The translations under genes were made by a program, and so were the position numbers. The notes under the pieces are model-generated. The model ran no database searches and was not told the origin of the DNA. It saw nothing but the letters and a program-made list of their open reading frames with translations. 64,000 nucleotides of DNA, taken from Novosphingobium sp. PhB165. Its GTDB lineage: Bacteria; Pseudomonadota; Alphaproteobacteria; Sphingomonadales; Sphingomonadaceae. Shown here piece by piece: positions 33,224 to 42,138 of the stretch (position 1 is the stretch's first letter; each line of letters opens with the position of its first letter). The stretch covers positions 248,001 to 312,000 of the forward strand of contig NZ_SLVB01000005.1 of NCBI RefSeq assembly GCF_004341845.1. Reading direction: 5' to 3'.

Positions 33224-33484
33224 GAGCTTTTGACAGGGGGTGAAGAGGTTTGGGTCGGTGGCTCGGCCTCGATTTTGAGCGCGTTTGGTCGCGCACTGAA
33301 AACGGCTTCAATTCAGCGCTGAATTCGAGGGCGGCCTCGGCGCTGCTGGCTCAAGCCGTCCCGTTAGTCGGGCGACTCCCCGCTGCGGCCTGTCCCCCGG
33401 TGGCAATCTGGGCGAAATCGGCAGGCAACGATTGTCTCTTTCTCTCGTTCGGAGTGCGACAACGGGTGCAGGCGACGGGTCTTG

Positions 33485-34405
33485 ATGCAGCATGCAATAG
33501 TCCATCTGGGATATCACAAGACGGCCACCACATGGCTGCAGAAGCAGCTGTTTCCCAATGCGACCAGCCACGATTTCCTTCCGCGACAGGCCGTTCAGGA
33601 GGCCTTTCTTAAGCCTGCCGGCATGCACTTCTGCCCCCGGCAGGCCAGCGAGGTACTCTCACTGCGCGGGCGCAACCGGCCGGTGTTGCTGAGCGAGGAA
33701 AACCTCTCCGGCTATATCCATAACGGCGGCCTGCACGGTTTCGTGGCGCCCGAAGTGGCGCGGCGCATCAAGGCGGTCCTGCCCGATGCGCATATCGTGA
33801 TCTTCATCCGCAACCAGTTCGAGATCTGCCGCGCAAGCTATGCGCAGTATGTCTCGGGCGGCGGGACATGGGGTCAGCGCCGCTATTTCGAGACTGCGCG
33901 CATGGTGCGCGGCGCGCTGACGCGGCCGTGGAAGGCGCCGGTCTTCGAATTCGAGCATTTCGAGTACGACCGCCTTGTCGCCTATTACGACGACCTGTTC
34001 GGGCGCGAGCATGTCCACGTTTATCCCTACGAGTGGCTGTGCGACCGCAACGCCCTGATCGAACGGATGCAGCAGGATCTGGGGCTGTCTATCGAGGACA
34101 TGCCGCCGGAGGGATCGCGTGCGAATACCTCGTTGGGGGCGGCCGGGCTGGCGGTGATGCGCGGCGTCAACCTTTTCACGCGGCAGTCGGTGGTGAACAA
34201 GGATCACATCGTCGACCTGCCGGGCGGGCAGATACTGCGCCACGGTGCCAAGTGGCTGTGCGGCCGCATGCCGGCGATCAACGCGCGCCCCGCCCGCATA
34301 GCCCCGCGCCTGCGTGAGCGCATTGCCGGTCACTACCCGGACAGCAACCGGCGCCTCATGGCCCTGCGCGATCTGCCGCTGGAAGAGCTGGGCTACCCGG
34401 TCTAG
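33485..34405 (+). CDS. Sulfotransferase-like protein
   Basis: A 306-residue protein with a PAPS-dependent sulfotransferase fold. The 5'-phosphosulfate loop is LGYHKTATTWLQKQLF, and the 3'-phosphate-binding strand and helix are HIVIFIRNQFEICRASYAQY. The acceptor could be a surface polysaccharide, lipid or small molecule; nothing nearby decides it. Start ATG 33485 is preferred to the TTG just before it. Codon use is close to that of its neighbours. Confidence 0.82.
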   Translation: MQHAIVHLGYHKTATTWLQKQLFPNATSHDFLPRQAVQEAFLKPAGMHFCPRQASEVLSLRGRNRPVLLSEENLSGYIHNGGLHGFVAPEVARRIKAVLPDAHIVIFIRNQFEICRASYAQYVSGGGTWGQRRYFETARMVRGALTRPWKAPVFEFEHFEYDRLVAYYDDLFGREHVHVYPYEWLCDRNALIERMQQDLGLSIEDMPPEGSRANTSLGAAGLAVMRGVNLFTRQSVVNKDHIVDLPGGQILRHGAKWLCGRMPAINARPARIAPRLRERIAGHYPDSNRRLMALRDLPLEELGYPV

Positions 34406-34556
34406 GCGCGTGTTGGGCTGTGAATACAATCGTTTCATAATGTGGAAACGATGACGATTAAGCTATCGTGTGCGTCATAAACCCTACACACAACCGTTCC
34501 AGAGGAGTTCGGTAATCGTGGCGGCAGGCCCGCCATGGCGCTCTGAAACGGGGAAC

Positions 34557-35648
34557 ATGACTATGACACGTGCAATCCTTCTGGCGACGCTGGCGGCTGC
34601 TACCAGCCTGGCGGCCTCTCCGGTGCTGGCCGCAACGATCGACGCTCCGGTCGTGGAGCGCCTTTCGCCCGATACGGTCGCGGTGCGCTGGAACGGCGGC
34701 GATCCCGTCGACGTCTTGGCCGCGAAGGGCTTCGACACGCCGGACAGCGCTGCCAGCCTGCTCGCATCCAAGGATGCGGGCGGCCGGTTCGAGGCACACC
34801 CCGGCCAGCACGAGCGGCCGATCTACCTGCTTCGCGACACGCGCACGGGCCAGACAGTCCATGTCGCCGAGCGCGTTCTGCAACTGGAGCAGGGCACCAA
34901 CTTCCGCGATCTCGGCGGCTACACGGGTGCCGACGGCAAGCATGTCCGCTGGGGCATGCTTTACCGCTCGGGCGGTCAGGCTATGCTGACCGATGACGAC
35001 GTGCGCGAGATCAAGGGTCTTGGCATCGTCAATCTCATCGACCTTCGCTCGAACGACGAGCGCGTGCTCGCGCCCACGCGTCTGGACGGCATTCGCTATC
35101 AGGCGATGGGCTATTCGATGAACGCGATCAACATCGGCCCCGATCAGCTTCAGAAAATGAAGGAAAATCCCGGCGTCGGCCTGATGGCGGCCTATCGCAC
35201 GATGCCGGAGATGATCACGCCGCAGATCCGCATGGTGTTCCGCACGATGCTGGACCATCAGGGGCCGCTCGTCTGGAACTGTACGGCGGGGCAGGACCGG
35301 ACCGGCATCGTGAGCGCGCTGGTGCTCTCCGCGCTGGGCGTGCCGCGCGACCAGATCTATGCCGATTACGTCCTGACCACGAAGTCCCGTAATCCTCACT
35401 GGGAAATGCCGCCGATCTCGGACGCGACCGTCAAGGAGCATCCGGCAGCGGCGATGTGGGCGGCCATGCAGAGCGAACCCGCCTTTGCGAAGCCGTTTCC
35501 GCTGACCGGCGCGGACGGCGTGCCCTTCATCGCCGCCGCCTTCCAGGCGATCGAGGCGAAGTGGGGATCGGTTGACGCCTTCCTCGATCAGGGCATCGGC
35601 CTGCACAAGGAAGACATCGCCCAGCTTCGCAAGCTCTATCTGGAGTAA
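34557..35648 (+). CDS. Secreted tyrosine/dual-specificity phosphatase (MptpB-like)
   Basis: A 363-residue exported protein with a signal peptide (MTMTRAILLATLAAATSLAA, cut near PVLA). An N-terminal beta domain of about 85 residues is followed by a phosphatase domain: TNFRDLGGYTG, NLIDLRSNDER, and the P-loop CTAGQDRTG matching Cx5R. These features are those of the Y_phosphatase3/MptpB group, which also dephosphorylate phosphoinositides. It is probably periplasmic. The start may be 34557 or 34563. Confidence 0.88.
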   Translation: MTMTRAILLATLAAATSLAASPVLAATIDAPVVERLSPDTVAVRWNGGDPVDVLAAKGFDTPDSAASLLASKDAGGRFEAHPGQHERPIYLLRDTRTGQTVHVAERVLQLEQGTNFRDLGGYTGADGKHVRWGMLYRSGGQAMLTDDDVREIKGLGIVNLIDLRSNDERVLAPTRLDGIRYQAMGYSMNAINIGPDQLQKMKENPGVGLMAAYRTMPEMITPQIRMVFRTMLDHQGPLVWNCTAGQDRTGIVSALVLSALGVPRDQIYADYVLTTKSRNPHWEMPPISDATVKEHPAAAMWAAMQSEPAFAKPFPLTGADGVPFIAAAFQAIEAKWGSVDAFLDQGIGLHKEDIAQLRKLYLE

Positions 35649-35696
35649 GTCCGAGGGCCCATTGCGATGAGCGCCCCGGCACCCTAGATCGGCGGC

Positions 35697-36383
35697 ATGG
35701 ACAATACCCTGCTGCAAGCCGCGGCGCTCATCGTTCCCCTTATCCTTGCGATCGTCTTCCACGAGGTTGCCCATGGCTGGACCGCGCTGGCGCTTGGCGA
35801 TCCCACCGCGCTGGAGCAGCGGCGGCTTTCGCTCAATCCGCTGCGGCATGTCGATCCCATCGGCACGGTGCTGCTTCCGGGCTCGCTCGCACTGGCGGGG
35901 GCGCCGGTGTTCGGCTGGGCCAAGCCGGTGCCGGTCAACCGCTGGCGGTTACGCGATCCCCGGCGCGGGATGATGGTGGTGGCCGCAGCCGGTCCGGGCA
36001 GCAACCTTGTGCTGGCGGCCATCGGCGCGGTGTTGCTGGGGCTTCTGGTGCGCGTGGCCGGGTCTTCCGAGAGCGCGGCACTCCAGTTCATCGCGATGAA
36101 TTTCAACAACTTCATCATGATCAACGTGTTCCTGGCGCTGTTCAACCTGCTGCCGATCCCGCCGTTCGACGGTTCGCACATCGTCGAGGGGCTGCTGCCG
36201 GATCGCTTGGCAGCGAGCTATGCGCGGTTGCGGCCTTACGGGTTTCCGCTGTTGATCCTGCTCCTGATCGTGGTGCCCTACTTCTACCCGCAGTGGGCGC
36301 TGGTCCGTCACCTCGTCCTGCCGCCGGTGATCTGGATGACCGACCATTACTACGCGCTGGCCCACGCCGTCGCCGGCATTTGA
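35697..36383 (+). CDS. Site-2 protease family membrane metalloprotease (M50)
   Basis: A 228-residue membrane peptidase of the S2P/M50 family, Zn-dependent. The catalytic HExxH is FHEVAHGW in the first membrane segment, and the third ligand lies in NLLPIPPFDGSHIVEGLLP. About six hydrophobic segments are present and there is no PDZ domain, so it belongs to the short group with no known substrate. It starts 48 bases after the phosphatase gene and ends 57 bases before truB. Confidence 0.92.
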   Translation: MDNTLLQAAALIVPLILAIVFHEVAHGWTALALGDPTALEQRRLSLNPLRHVDPIGTVLLPGSLALAGAPVFGWAKPVPVNRWRLRDPRRGMMVVAAAGPGSNLVLAAIGAVLLGLLVRVAGSSESAALQFIAMNFNNFIMINVFLALFNLLPIPPFDGSHIVEGLLPDRLAASYARLRPYGFPLLILLLIVVPYFYPQWALVRHLVLPPVIWMTDHYYALAHAVAGI

Positions 36384-36440
36384 CGGCGCGAAAGCCGCAC
36401 CAAAGTTGACAAACCGACCCGGCGGGACTTGGGGGAGGGC

Positions 36441-37397
36441 ATGACTTCCTCTCCCGCAACCCGCCCCGCCCCTCATGGCTGGATCATCCTCGACAAGCCG
36501 CTCGGGCTGGGCTCGACGCAGGCCGTCGCCGCCGTGAAGCGCAACTTGCGCGAGGCGGGCTACGGCAAGAAGGTTAAGGTCGGCCACGGCGGCACGCTCG
36601 ATCCGTTGGCGACCGGTGTGTTACCGGTTGCGCTGGGCGAGGCGACCAAGCTGGCCGGCCGTATGCTCGATGCCAGCAAGATTTATGAGTTCACCATTCA
36701 GTTTGGCCGACAAACCGATACGTTGGATCTTGAGGGTGAGGTAGTAGCCACGAGCGACTTTCAGCCGGGCTTCGGCGCGGTCGAATCGATCGTGCAAGAG
36801 CGCTTCACCGGTGAAATTGACCAGATCCCTCCGGTGTACTCGGCGATCAAGGTGGATGGCGAGCGGGCCTATGACCTGGCGAGGGCTGGGGAAGAGGTTC
36901 AGCTCAAGTCCCGCAGGGTGACGATTTTCGAATGGGAGTACGTCGCCGAGGGGTTCGTCGGCGAATGGGATGCGAGCGAGCAATACGCTACGTTGCGGGT
37001 AAAAGTTTCCAAGGGAACGTACATTCGCAGCCTCGCGCGCGACATCGCGATTGCTCTCGGAACGGTGGGCCATGTCACCATGCTACGCCGTATCAAGGCC
37101 GGTCCGTTCGACCTGTCCCGGGCGATTTCGCTGGACAAATTGAACGAAATCGGCAAGGGCGCACCGCTTGAACAGATACTCTTGCCACTAGAGGTGGGGC
37201 TGGACGACATCCCGGCCATCGACCTCGGTTCGGAGCAGGCAAGAGCGGTCCGACAGGGCCGCGTTCTGACCGAACTGCCCCATGAAGACGGGCTCTACTG
37301 GGCGCGAGAGGGAACCATTCCCGTCGCGCTGATGGAGCTTTCGGGCGGAGAAGCCCGCGTCGTCAGGGGATTCAACCTATCAGATGTCGCGGAGTAA
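36441..37397 (+). CDS. truB: tRNA pseudouridine(55) synthase
   Basis: A 318-residue TruB that makes pseudouridine-55 in the T-loop of tRNAs. Motifs are WIILDKPLGLGSTQAV, HGGTLDPLATGVLPVALGEA (catalytic Asp), QIPPVYSAIKVDGERAYDLA and GTYIRSLARDIA. A PUA-like C-terminal end follows. ATG 36441 has GGGGGAGGGC before it. From about 36650 to the end, codon choice is visibly less GC3-biased than at the gene start and in rpsO. Confidence 0.97.
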   Translation: MTSSPATRPAPHGWIILDKPLGLGSTQAVAAVKRNLREAGYGKKVKVGHGGTLDPLATGVLPVALGEATKLAGRMLDASKIYEFTIQFGRQTDTLDLEGEVVATSDFQPGFGAVESIVQERFTGEIDQIPPVYSAIKVDGERAYDLARAGEEVQLKSRRVTIFEWEYVAEGFVGEWDASEQYATLRVKVSKGTYIRSLARDIAIALGTVGHVTMLRRIKAGPFDLSRAISLDKLNEIGKGAPLEQILLPLEVGLDDIPAIDLGSEQARAVRQGRVLTELPHEDGLYWAREGTIPVALMELSGGEARVVRGFNLSDVAE

Positions 37398-37403
37398 AGT
37401 ACT

Positions 37404-37673
37404 ATGTCGGTTACCGCTGAAAAGAAGCAGGACATCATTTCGGACAACGCACGCGTCGCTGGCGACACGGGCAGCCCGGAAGTTCAGGTCGCGATCCTCA
37501 CCGAGCGCATCCGCAACCTGACCGAGCACTTCAAGGCTCACCACAAGGACAACCACTCGCGTCGCGGTCTGCTGGCCATGGTCAACAAGCGCCGCTCGCT
37601 GCTCGACTACCTTAAGAAGAAGGACGTCGCGCGGTACAACTCGCTGATCCAGAAGCTGGGTCTGCGTAAGTAA
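37404..37673 (+). CDS. rpsO: 30S ribosomal protein S15
   Basis: An 89-residue S15 with the family segments DTGSPEVQVAILTERIRNLT, HFKAHHKDNHSRRGLL and SLLDYLKKKDVARYNSLI. It binds the central domain of 16S rRNA. It follows truB by 6 bases and precedes pnp, the classic order. Codon bias is the strong kind expected of a ribosomal gene. Confidence 0.98.
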   Translation: MSVTAEKKQDIISDNARVAGDTGSPEVQVAILTERIRNLTEHFKAHHKDNHSRRGLLAMVNKRRSLLDYLKKKDVARYNSLIQKLGLRK

Positions 37674-37683
37674 GAACTAACGG

Positions 37684-37709
37684 GAAGCGGCCCCTCAGCG
37701 GGCCGCTTC
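37684..37709 (+). terminator. Hairpin after rpsO (terminator or processing site)
   Basis: GAAGCGGCCC-CTCAGC-GGGCCGCTTC is a perfect 10-bp stem followed by TTGC. The T-tract is weak, so it may attenuate or mark RNA processing between rpsO and pnp. Confidence 0.6.
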
Positions 37710-37842
37710 TTGCATCAGGGGTCCGTCCGCAATTCGGCGGCAGACCCGGGGGCCCCAAAGCGGCCTCACACCGGACCGGGACGGCATACCCGGCAGTAAA
37801 CCCCGCCGCGCAATAGGGCCGGTGGGCTGAGGAAAACCTCTT

Positions 37843-40149
37843 ATGTTCGACGTCAAAACCGTAAGCATGGAGTGGGGCGGCAAGACGCTCACTCTGGAAA
37901 CCGGCCGCGTGGCCCGTCAGGCCGACGGCGCCGTCCTTGCCACCTATGGCGAAACGGTTGTGCTCTGCGCGGTTACCGCCGCCAAGTCGGTGAAGGAAGG
38001 CCAGGACTTCTTCCCGCTGACCGTGCACTACCAGGAAAAGTTTTCGTCCGCAGGACGCATCCCGGGTGGCTTCTTCAAGCGTGAACGCGGCGCCACCGAA
38101 AAGGAAACGCTGACCAGCCGCCTGATCGACCGTCCGGTCCGTCCGCTGTTCCCCGAAGGTTTCTACAACGAAATCAACGTCATCGCCCAGGTTCTGAGCT
38201 TTGACGGCGAGACCGAGGCCGACATCGTTGCGATGATCGCCGCTTCGGCCGCGCTGACCATCTCGGGCGTGCCCTTCATGGGCCCGATCGGCGCCTGCCG
38301 CGTCGGCTTCGTCGATGGCGAATACACGCTGAACCCGAAGCAGACCGCCGCGCTGGCCGATGGCCGCCTCGATCTCGTCGTCGCCGCCACCGGCGATGCC
38401 GTGATGATGGTGGAATCGGAAGCCAAGGAACTGACCGAGGAAGAGATGCTCGGCGCCGTCATGTTCGCGCATGACGAATGCCGCAAGGTCGTCAACCTCG
38501 TGATCGACCTGGCCGAAAAGGCTGCCAAGGAACCTTGGGAAATCGACCTGTCGGACAACACGGCCGACGTTAAGGCGAAGCTCAAGAAGGCCGTCGGCAA
38601 GGACGTTACCGCTGCCTACAAGCTGACCGACAAGTCGGCCCGCTCGAACGCGCTGAACGCCGCTCGCGCCAAGGCCAAGGAAGCTTTCGCCGGTGAAACG
38701 CCGCAGCTGCAGATGGTCGCCATCAAGACCATGAAGAAGCTGGAAGCGGAAATCGTTCGCGGCGCCATCCTCAAGGACGGCAAGCGCATCGACGGCCGCA
38801 AGCTCGATCAGGTTCGCCCGATCGAATCGATGGTCGGCTTCCTGCCGCGCACCCACGGTTCGGCGCTGTTCACCCGCGGTGAAACGCAGGCGATCTGCAC
38901 CACCACGCTGGGCACCAAGGACGCCGAGCAAATGATCGACGGCCTGGAAGGCCTGTCGTACTCGTCGTTCATGCTGCACTACAACTTCCCGCCCTACTCG
39001 GTCGGCGAAGTGGGCCGCTTCGGCGCTCCGGGCCGTCGCGAGATCGGCCACGGCAAGCTGGCATGGCGCGCGCTGCACCCGGTGCTGCCCGCCAAGGAAG
39101 ACTTCCCCTACACCATCCGCATCCTGTCGGACATCACCGAGTCCAACGGCTCGTCCTCGATGGCGACGATCTGCGGCGGCTGCCTTTCGATGATGGACGC
39201 CGGCGTGCCGCTGGCTCGTCCGGTTTCGGGCATCGCCATGGGTCTGATCCTGGAAGGCGACGAGTTCGCGGTCCTCTCGGACATCCTGGGCGACGAGGAT
39301 CACCTCGGCGACATGGACTTCAAGGTGGCTGGCACCGAACTCGGCATCACCACGATGCAGATGGACATCAAGATCGCCGGCATCACCAAGGAAATCATGG
39401 GTAAGGCGCTGGAGCAGGCGAAGGCCGGCCGCGCGCACATCCTGGGTGAGATGAACAAGGCTCTCGGCTCGGCTCGCACCGAACTGTCGGCCCACGCACC
39501 GCGCATCGAGACGATCCAGATCGACAAGTCGAAGATCCGTGACGTCATCGGCACCGGCGGCAAGGTGATCCGCGAGATCGTGGCCGAAACCGGCGCCAAG
39601 GTCGACATCGACGACGAAGGCGTGATCAAGATCTCGTCGTCCGACATCGCCCAGATCGAAGCCGCCAAGAAGTGGATCCTCGGCATCGTCGAGGAAGCGG
39701 AAGTCGGCAAGATCTACAACGGCAAGGTCGTCAACATCGTCGACTTCGGTGCCTTCGTGAACTTCATGGGTGGCAAGGATGGCCTCGTCCACGTCTCCGA
39801 AATGAAGAACGAGCGCGTCGAAAAGCCGACCGATGTCGTCAAGGAAGGCCAGGAAGTTAAGGTCAAGGTCCTCGAGATCGATCCGCGCGGCAAGGTTCGC
39901 CTGTCGATGCGCGTCGTCGACCAGGAAACCGGCGCCGAGCTGGAAGACACCCGTCCTGCCCGCGAACCGCGCGAACCGCGCGGCGACCGTGGCCCCCGCG
40001 ACGATCGCGGCGGTGACCGTCGTGGTCCGCGCCGTGACGGTGGCCGTGGCGGCAACGACCGTGGTCCCCGCGGCGATCGCGGTCCCCGCGGTCCTCGCGA
40101 CGGTGGCGGCGATCCCGACCACATGCCGGCGTTCCTGAAGGAAGACTGA
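37843..40149 (+). CDS. pnp: Polynucleotide phosphorylase with RG-rich tail
   Basis: A 768-residue PNPase, the 3'-5' phosphorolytic exoribonuclease. Two RNase PH domains are separated by a helical domain, followed by KH (IRDVIGTGGKVIREIVAETG) and S1 (GKVVNIVDFGAFVNFMGGKD). After the S1 domain there is a tail of about 65 residues full of Arg, Gly and Asp (DRGPRDDRGG repeats), longer than in enteric PNPase and probably RNA- or partner-binding. The 130-base leader contains a GGGTC/GACCC hairpin, possibly for the autoregulation known for pnp. Confidence 0.97.
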   Translation: MFDVKTVSMEWGGKTLTLETGRVARQADGAVLATYGETVVLCAVTAAKSVKEGQDFFPLTVHYQEKFSSAGRIPGGFFKRERGATEKETLTSRLIDRPVRPLFPEGFYNEINVIAQVLSFDGETEADIVAMIAASAALTISGVPFMGPIGACRVGFVDGEYTLNPKQTAALADGRLDLVVAATGDAVMMVESEAKELTEEEMLGAVMFAHDECRKVVNLVIDLAEKAAKEPWEIDLSDNTADVKAKLKKAVGKDVTAAYKLTDKSARSNALNAARAKAKEAFAGETPQLQMVAIKTMKKLEAEIVRGAILKDGKRIDGRKLDQVRPIESMVGFLPRTHGSALFTRGETQAICTTTLGTKDAEQMIDGLEGLSYSSFMLHYNFPPYSVGEVGRFGAPGRREIGHGKLAWRALHPVLPAKEDFPYTIRILSDITESNGSSSMATICGGCLSMMDAGVPLARPVSGIAMGLILEGDEFAVLSDILGDEDHLGDMDFKVAGTELGITTMQMDIKIAGITKEIMGKALEQAKAGRAHILGEMNKALGSARTELSAHAPRIETIQIDKSKIRDVIGTGGKVIREIVAETGAKVDIDDEGVIKISSSDIAQIEAAKKWILGIVEEAEVGKIYNGKVVNIVDFGAFVNFMGGKDGLVHVSEMKNERVEKPTDVVKEGQEVKVKVLEIDPRGKVRLSMRVVDQETGAELEDTRPAREPREPRGDRGPRDDRGGDRRGPRRDGGRGGNDRGPRGDRGPRGPRDGGGDPDHMPAFLKED

Positions 40150-40192
40150 TCGCCAAGCGATCAGTGGCCTGAAGGAAGACTAATCCTTCAGG
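40134..40192. repeat. Duplicated pnp 3' end and hairpins
   Basis: CCTGAAGGAAGACT, the last codons of pnp at 40134-40147, is repeated at 40168-40181. The second copy forms a hairpin with TCCTTCAGG (40168-40192). Between them TGATCGC-CAA-GCGATCA is another stem (40147-40163). Confidence 0.6.
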
Positions 40193-40215
40193 GCTCGCAT
40201 GAGCTGAAATGACGA

Positions 40216-40243
40216 AGGGGCCGCAGCAATGCGGCCCCTTTTT
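40216..40243 (+). terminator. Rho-independent terminator of pnp
   Basis: AGGGGCCGC-AGCAAT-GCGGCCCCT followed by TTTT forms a strong terminator about 70 bases after the pnp stop. Confidence 0.88.
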
Positions 40244-40286
40244 CTTTGCGCGAAGCGAACGGCGCTCGCGGATTCCCGCCAGCACA

Positions 40287-40340
40287 GCCAATTCTACCAG
40301 TGGGGCCAATTCTACCGATGAGGCCAATTCTATCGCGATA
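40287..40340. repeat. Three tandem 18-bp repeats
   Basis: GCCAATTCTACC recurs at exact 18-base steps (40287, 40305, 40323, the last with one change). They lie in the 405-base pnp-GGDEF gap, which otherwise holds the terminator and a GC palindrome. Confidence 0.7.
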
Positions 40341-40350
40341 ATCAAAGCCC

Positions 40351-40436
40351 CGTCGTCCCCGCGAAGGCGGGGACCCCGCTTTGTTTTGCGGACGCGGAGA
40401 GAAGGCAGCGGGACCCCCGCCTTCGCGGGGGCGACG
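40351..40436. repeat. GC palindrome repeat, copy 2
   Basis: Left arm CGTCGTCCCCGCGAAGGCGG at 40351 and right arm CCCCCGCCTTCGCGGGGGCG ending near 40436 form an inverted pair between the convergent pnp and GGDEF genes. Confidence 0.85.
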
Positions 40437-40554
40437 AGATGGTGTGGTATTGGCTGTGGGACCTAAACTTCGCGCGGCTTTGGACGCGTAAGTCGGATAT
40501 TCGTAGCGCGCAGGTAAGGGGAGGCGTTATTCCTGCCCGCGCTGCCGAAATCGG

Positions 40555-41829
40555 TCAGCTCGTAACGGCGAGGCGAGGTGCCGGAACATCGTCACGCTTG
40601 GCGCGGCGCTCGGAGAGGTTGACGCGATTCTTGCCGCTCTGCTTGGCGGCATAGAGCGCGCTGTCCGCGCAAGGGACCACGTCGGAGGCATTGGTCGCGG
40701 TTTCGGGGACGGTGGCAACGCCGAATGAGGCGCTGATTGCGGCGCCGTGCGCTTCAGAGAGGCCTTCGATGCGCTTGCGCAGGATCTCGGCCTTGTCGGC
40801 GGCATCCTCCAGCGTGCACTTGGGCATGATCACCACGAGTTCCTCGCCGCCGTAGCGGGCTACCACGTCCGAAGGCCGTAGCGCGCCGACAAGCTGCGCT
40901 GCCACGTCGCGCAGCACGGCATCGCCCTTGGCATGGCCGAACTCGTCGTTGACGCGCTTGAAGTTGTCGAGATCGATCATCAGCACCGAAGTGGCGGTGC
41001 CGGTCCGCTCGCCAAGACTGACATAGCGTTCGAGCGCATCTTCCATGTAGCGGCGGTTGTAGAGGCCCGTCAGCGGGTCGCGCAGCGATTGGGTGCGCAG
41101 CTTTTCGCGCAGCGCGATGTTGGAGAGGGCGAGTGACATCGAATCGGCAAGCGCCCGCGCCACGCGGCGGATATCGTTGAACCGCTCCAGCGCATCCGGC
41201 GCATCGCTGGCGAGCAGCAGCAGCCCGAAGACCTGCCCGCGCGCCATCATCGGCACTTCCACGGTCGCTCCGGTGCCGATCTGGTGCATGCAGCACAGCG
41301 TGCCACCGGCGGGGTCGTTGATATGGGGTTTGCCGCGCTTGAGCGCCCAGCAGTTGCTGGGCACCAGGGCCGCAGCCGGTTCGAACCTGTCCGAAAGGCC
41401 CCATGACTTGGCCAGATCCAGCCGGTCGCGCGAATTGTTGAAGACGTAGAGCGCGCCGCCGAAGCCGGGGAGCAGCCGCACGGCAGTTGCCATCAGCACC
41501 GCGCCGGCATCGTCATGATCCTCGGCGGCCTGAAGCATGTCGGTCATGGCGAAAAGCTCTTCGACCTGATTGCGGGCGTCGCGAGCCTCGTCGATGAGGC
41601 GAAGATGATCGTCCAGCTCGGCGACCGCGCGGCGCCCGAACACGACGCCGACGAAGAGCGTGAAGAGCGCACAGGCAGCGGCCACGGTGGCGAGCGAGTG
41701 GCCGAGCGGTCCGTCGACGAACAGGGCGGCCAAGGCGCAGATGGTGCAGGTCGCCTGAATCGCATGCACCGCAAACCGACGGACAGAAGTGACCGTTTCG
41801 TTTGGCGACAGTATACTTTCCTGCTGCAC
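40555..41829 (-). CDS. Diguanylate cyclase with membrane segments and GAF-like domain
   Basis: A 424-residue protein. Two N-terminal hydrophobic helices (ATCTICALAALFVDG, TVAAACALFTLFVGVVF) are followed by a helical linker, a GAF-like domain (residues ~95-240, with CWALKRGKPHINDP and a CC pair) and a GGDEF domain. The active site is RYGGEELVVIMP, and the RPSD five residues before it matches an inhibitory I-site. It makes cyclic di-GMP, with PilZ at 4803-5123 a possible receiver. A TTAACCAT motif lies about 135 bases upstream (41964-41971). Confidence 0.92.
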   Translation of the reverse strand: MQQESILSPNETVTSVRRFAVHAIQATCTICALAALFVDGPLGHSLATVAAACALFTLFVGVVFGRRAVAELDDHLRLIDEARDARNQVEELFAMTDMLQAAEDHDDAGAVLMATAVRLLPGFGGALYVFNNSRDRLDLAKSWGLSDRFEPAAALVPSNCWALKRGKPHINDPAGGTLCCMHQIGTGATVEVPMMARGQVFGLLLLASDAPDALERFNDIRRVARALADSMSLALSNIALREKLRTQSLRDPLTGLYNRRYMEDALERYVSLGERTGTATSVLMIDLDNFKRVNDEFGHAKGDAVLRDVAAQLVGALRPSDVVARYGGEELVVIMPKCTLEDAADKAEILRKRIEGLSEAHGAAISASFGVATVPETATNASDVVPCADSALYAAKQSGKNRVNLSERRAKRDDVPAPRLAVTS

Positions 41830-42138
41830 CGCTTCGCACCCAGATTCGATTTAAAAAGAGCCTAGGTAGGAATCTCTAATAAACGGTAACCCTTCAAGTC
41901 CGCGATTTGCGATTCCAAAAACATAACAGCAGGCATTCGGCAGGAGTTTTGCGAATTCTGTTGTTAACCATTGGGTGCATTGCGAAGGGGCAAGTGTCGC
42001 GGCCCGAATGGTCATTCGGGCGGGCGGTGAGCGCGCAGCGGCGTTCGGCATCCAACGCCTTTTTCGCGCGAGATCTGGAGGGGGCGGGGCAGCCTTGCCA
42101 ACAAGGCGCGCGCCTGCGCGGAGGGTTTTACAGGGTGC

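Noticed and set aside
37612..40122. An 836-codon frame antisense to pnp
   Set aside because: Shadow of pnp; it starts opposite the Arg/Gly tail and has no domain.
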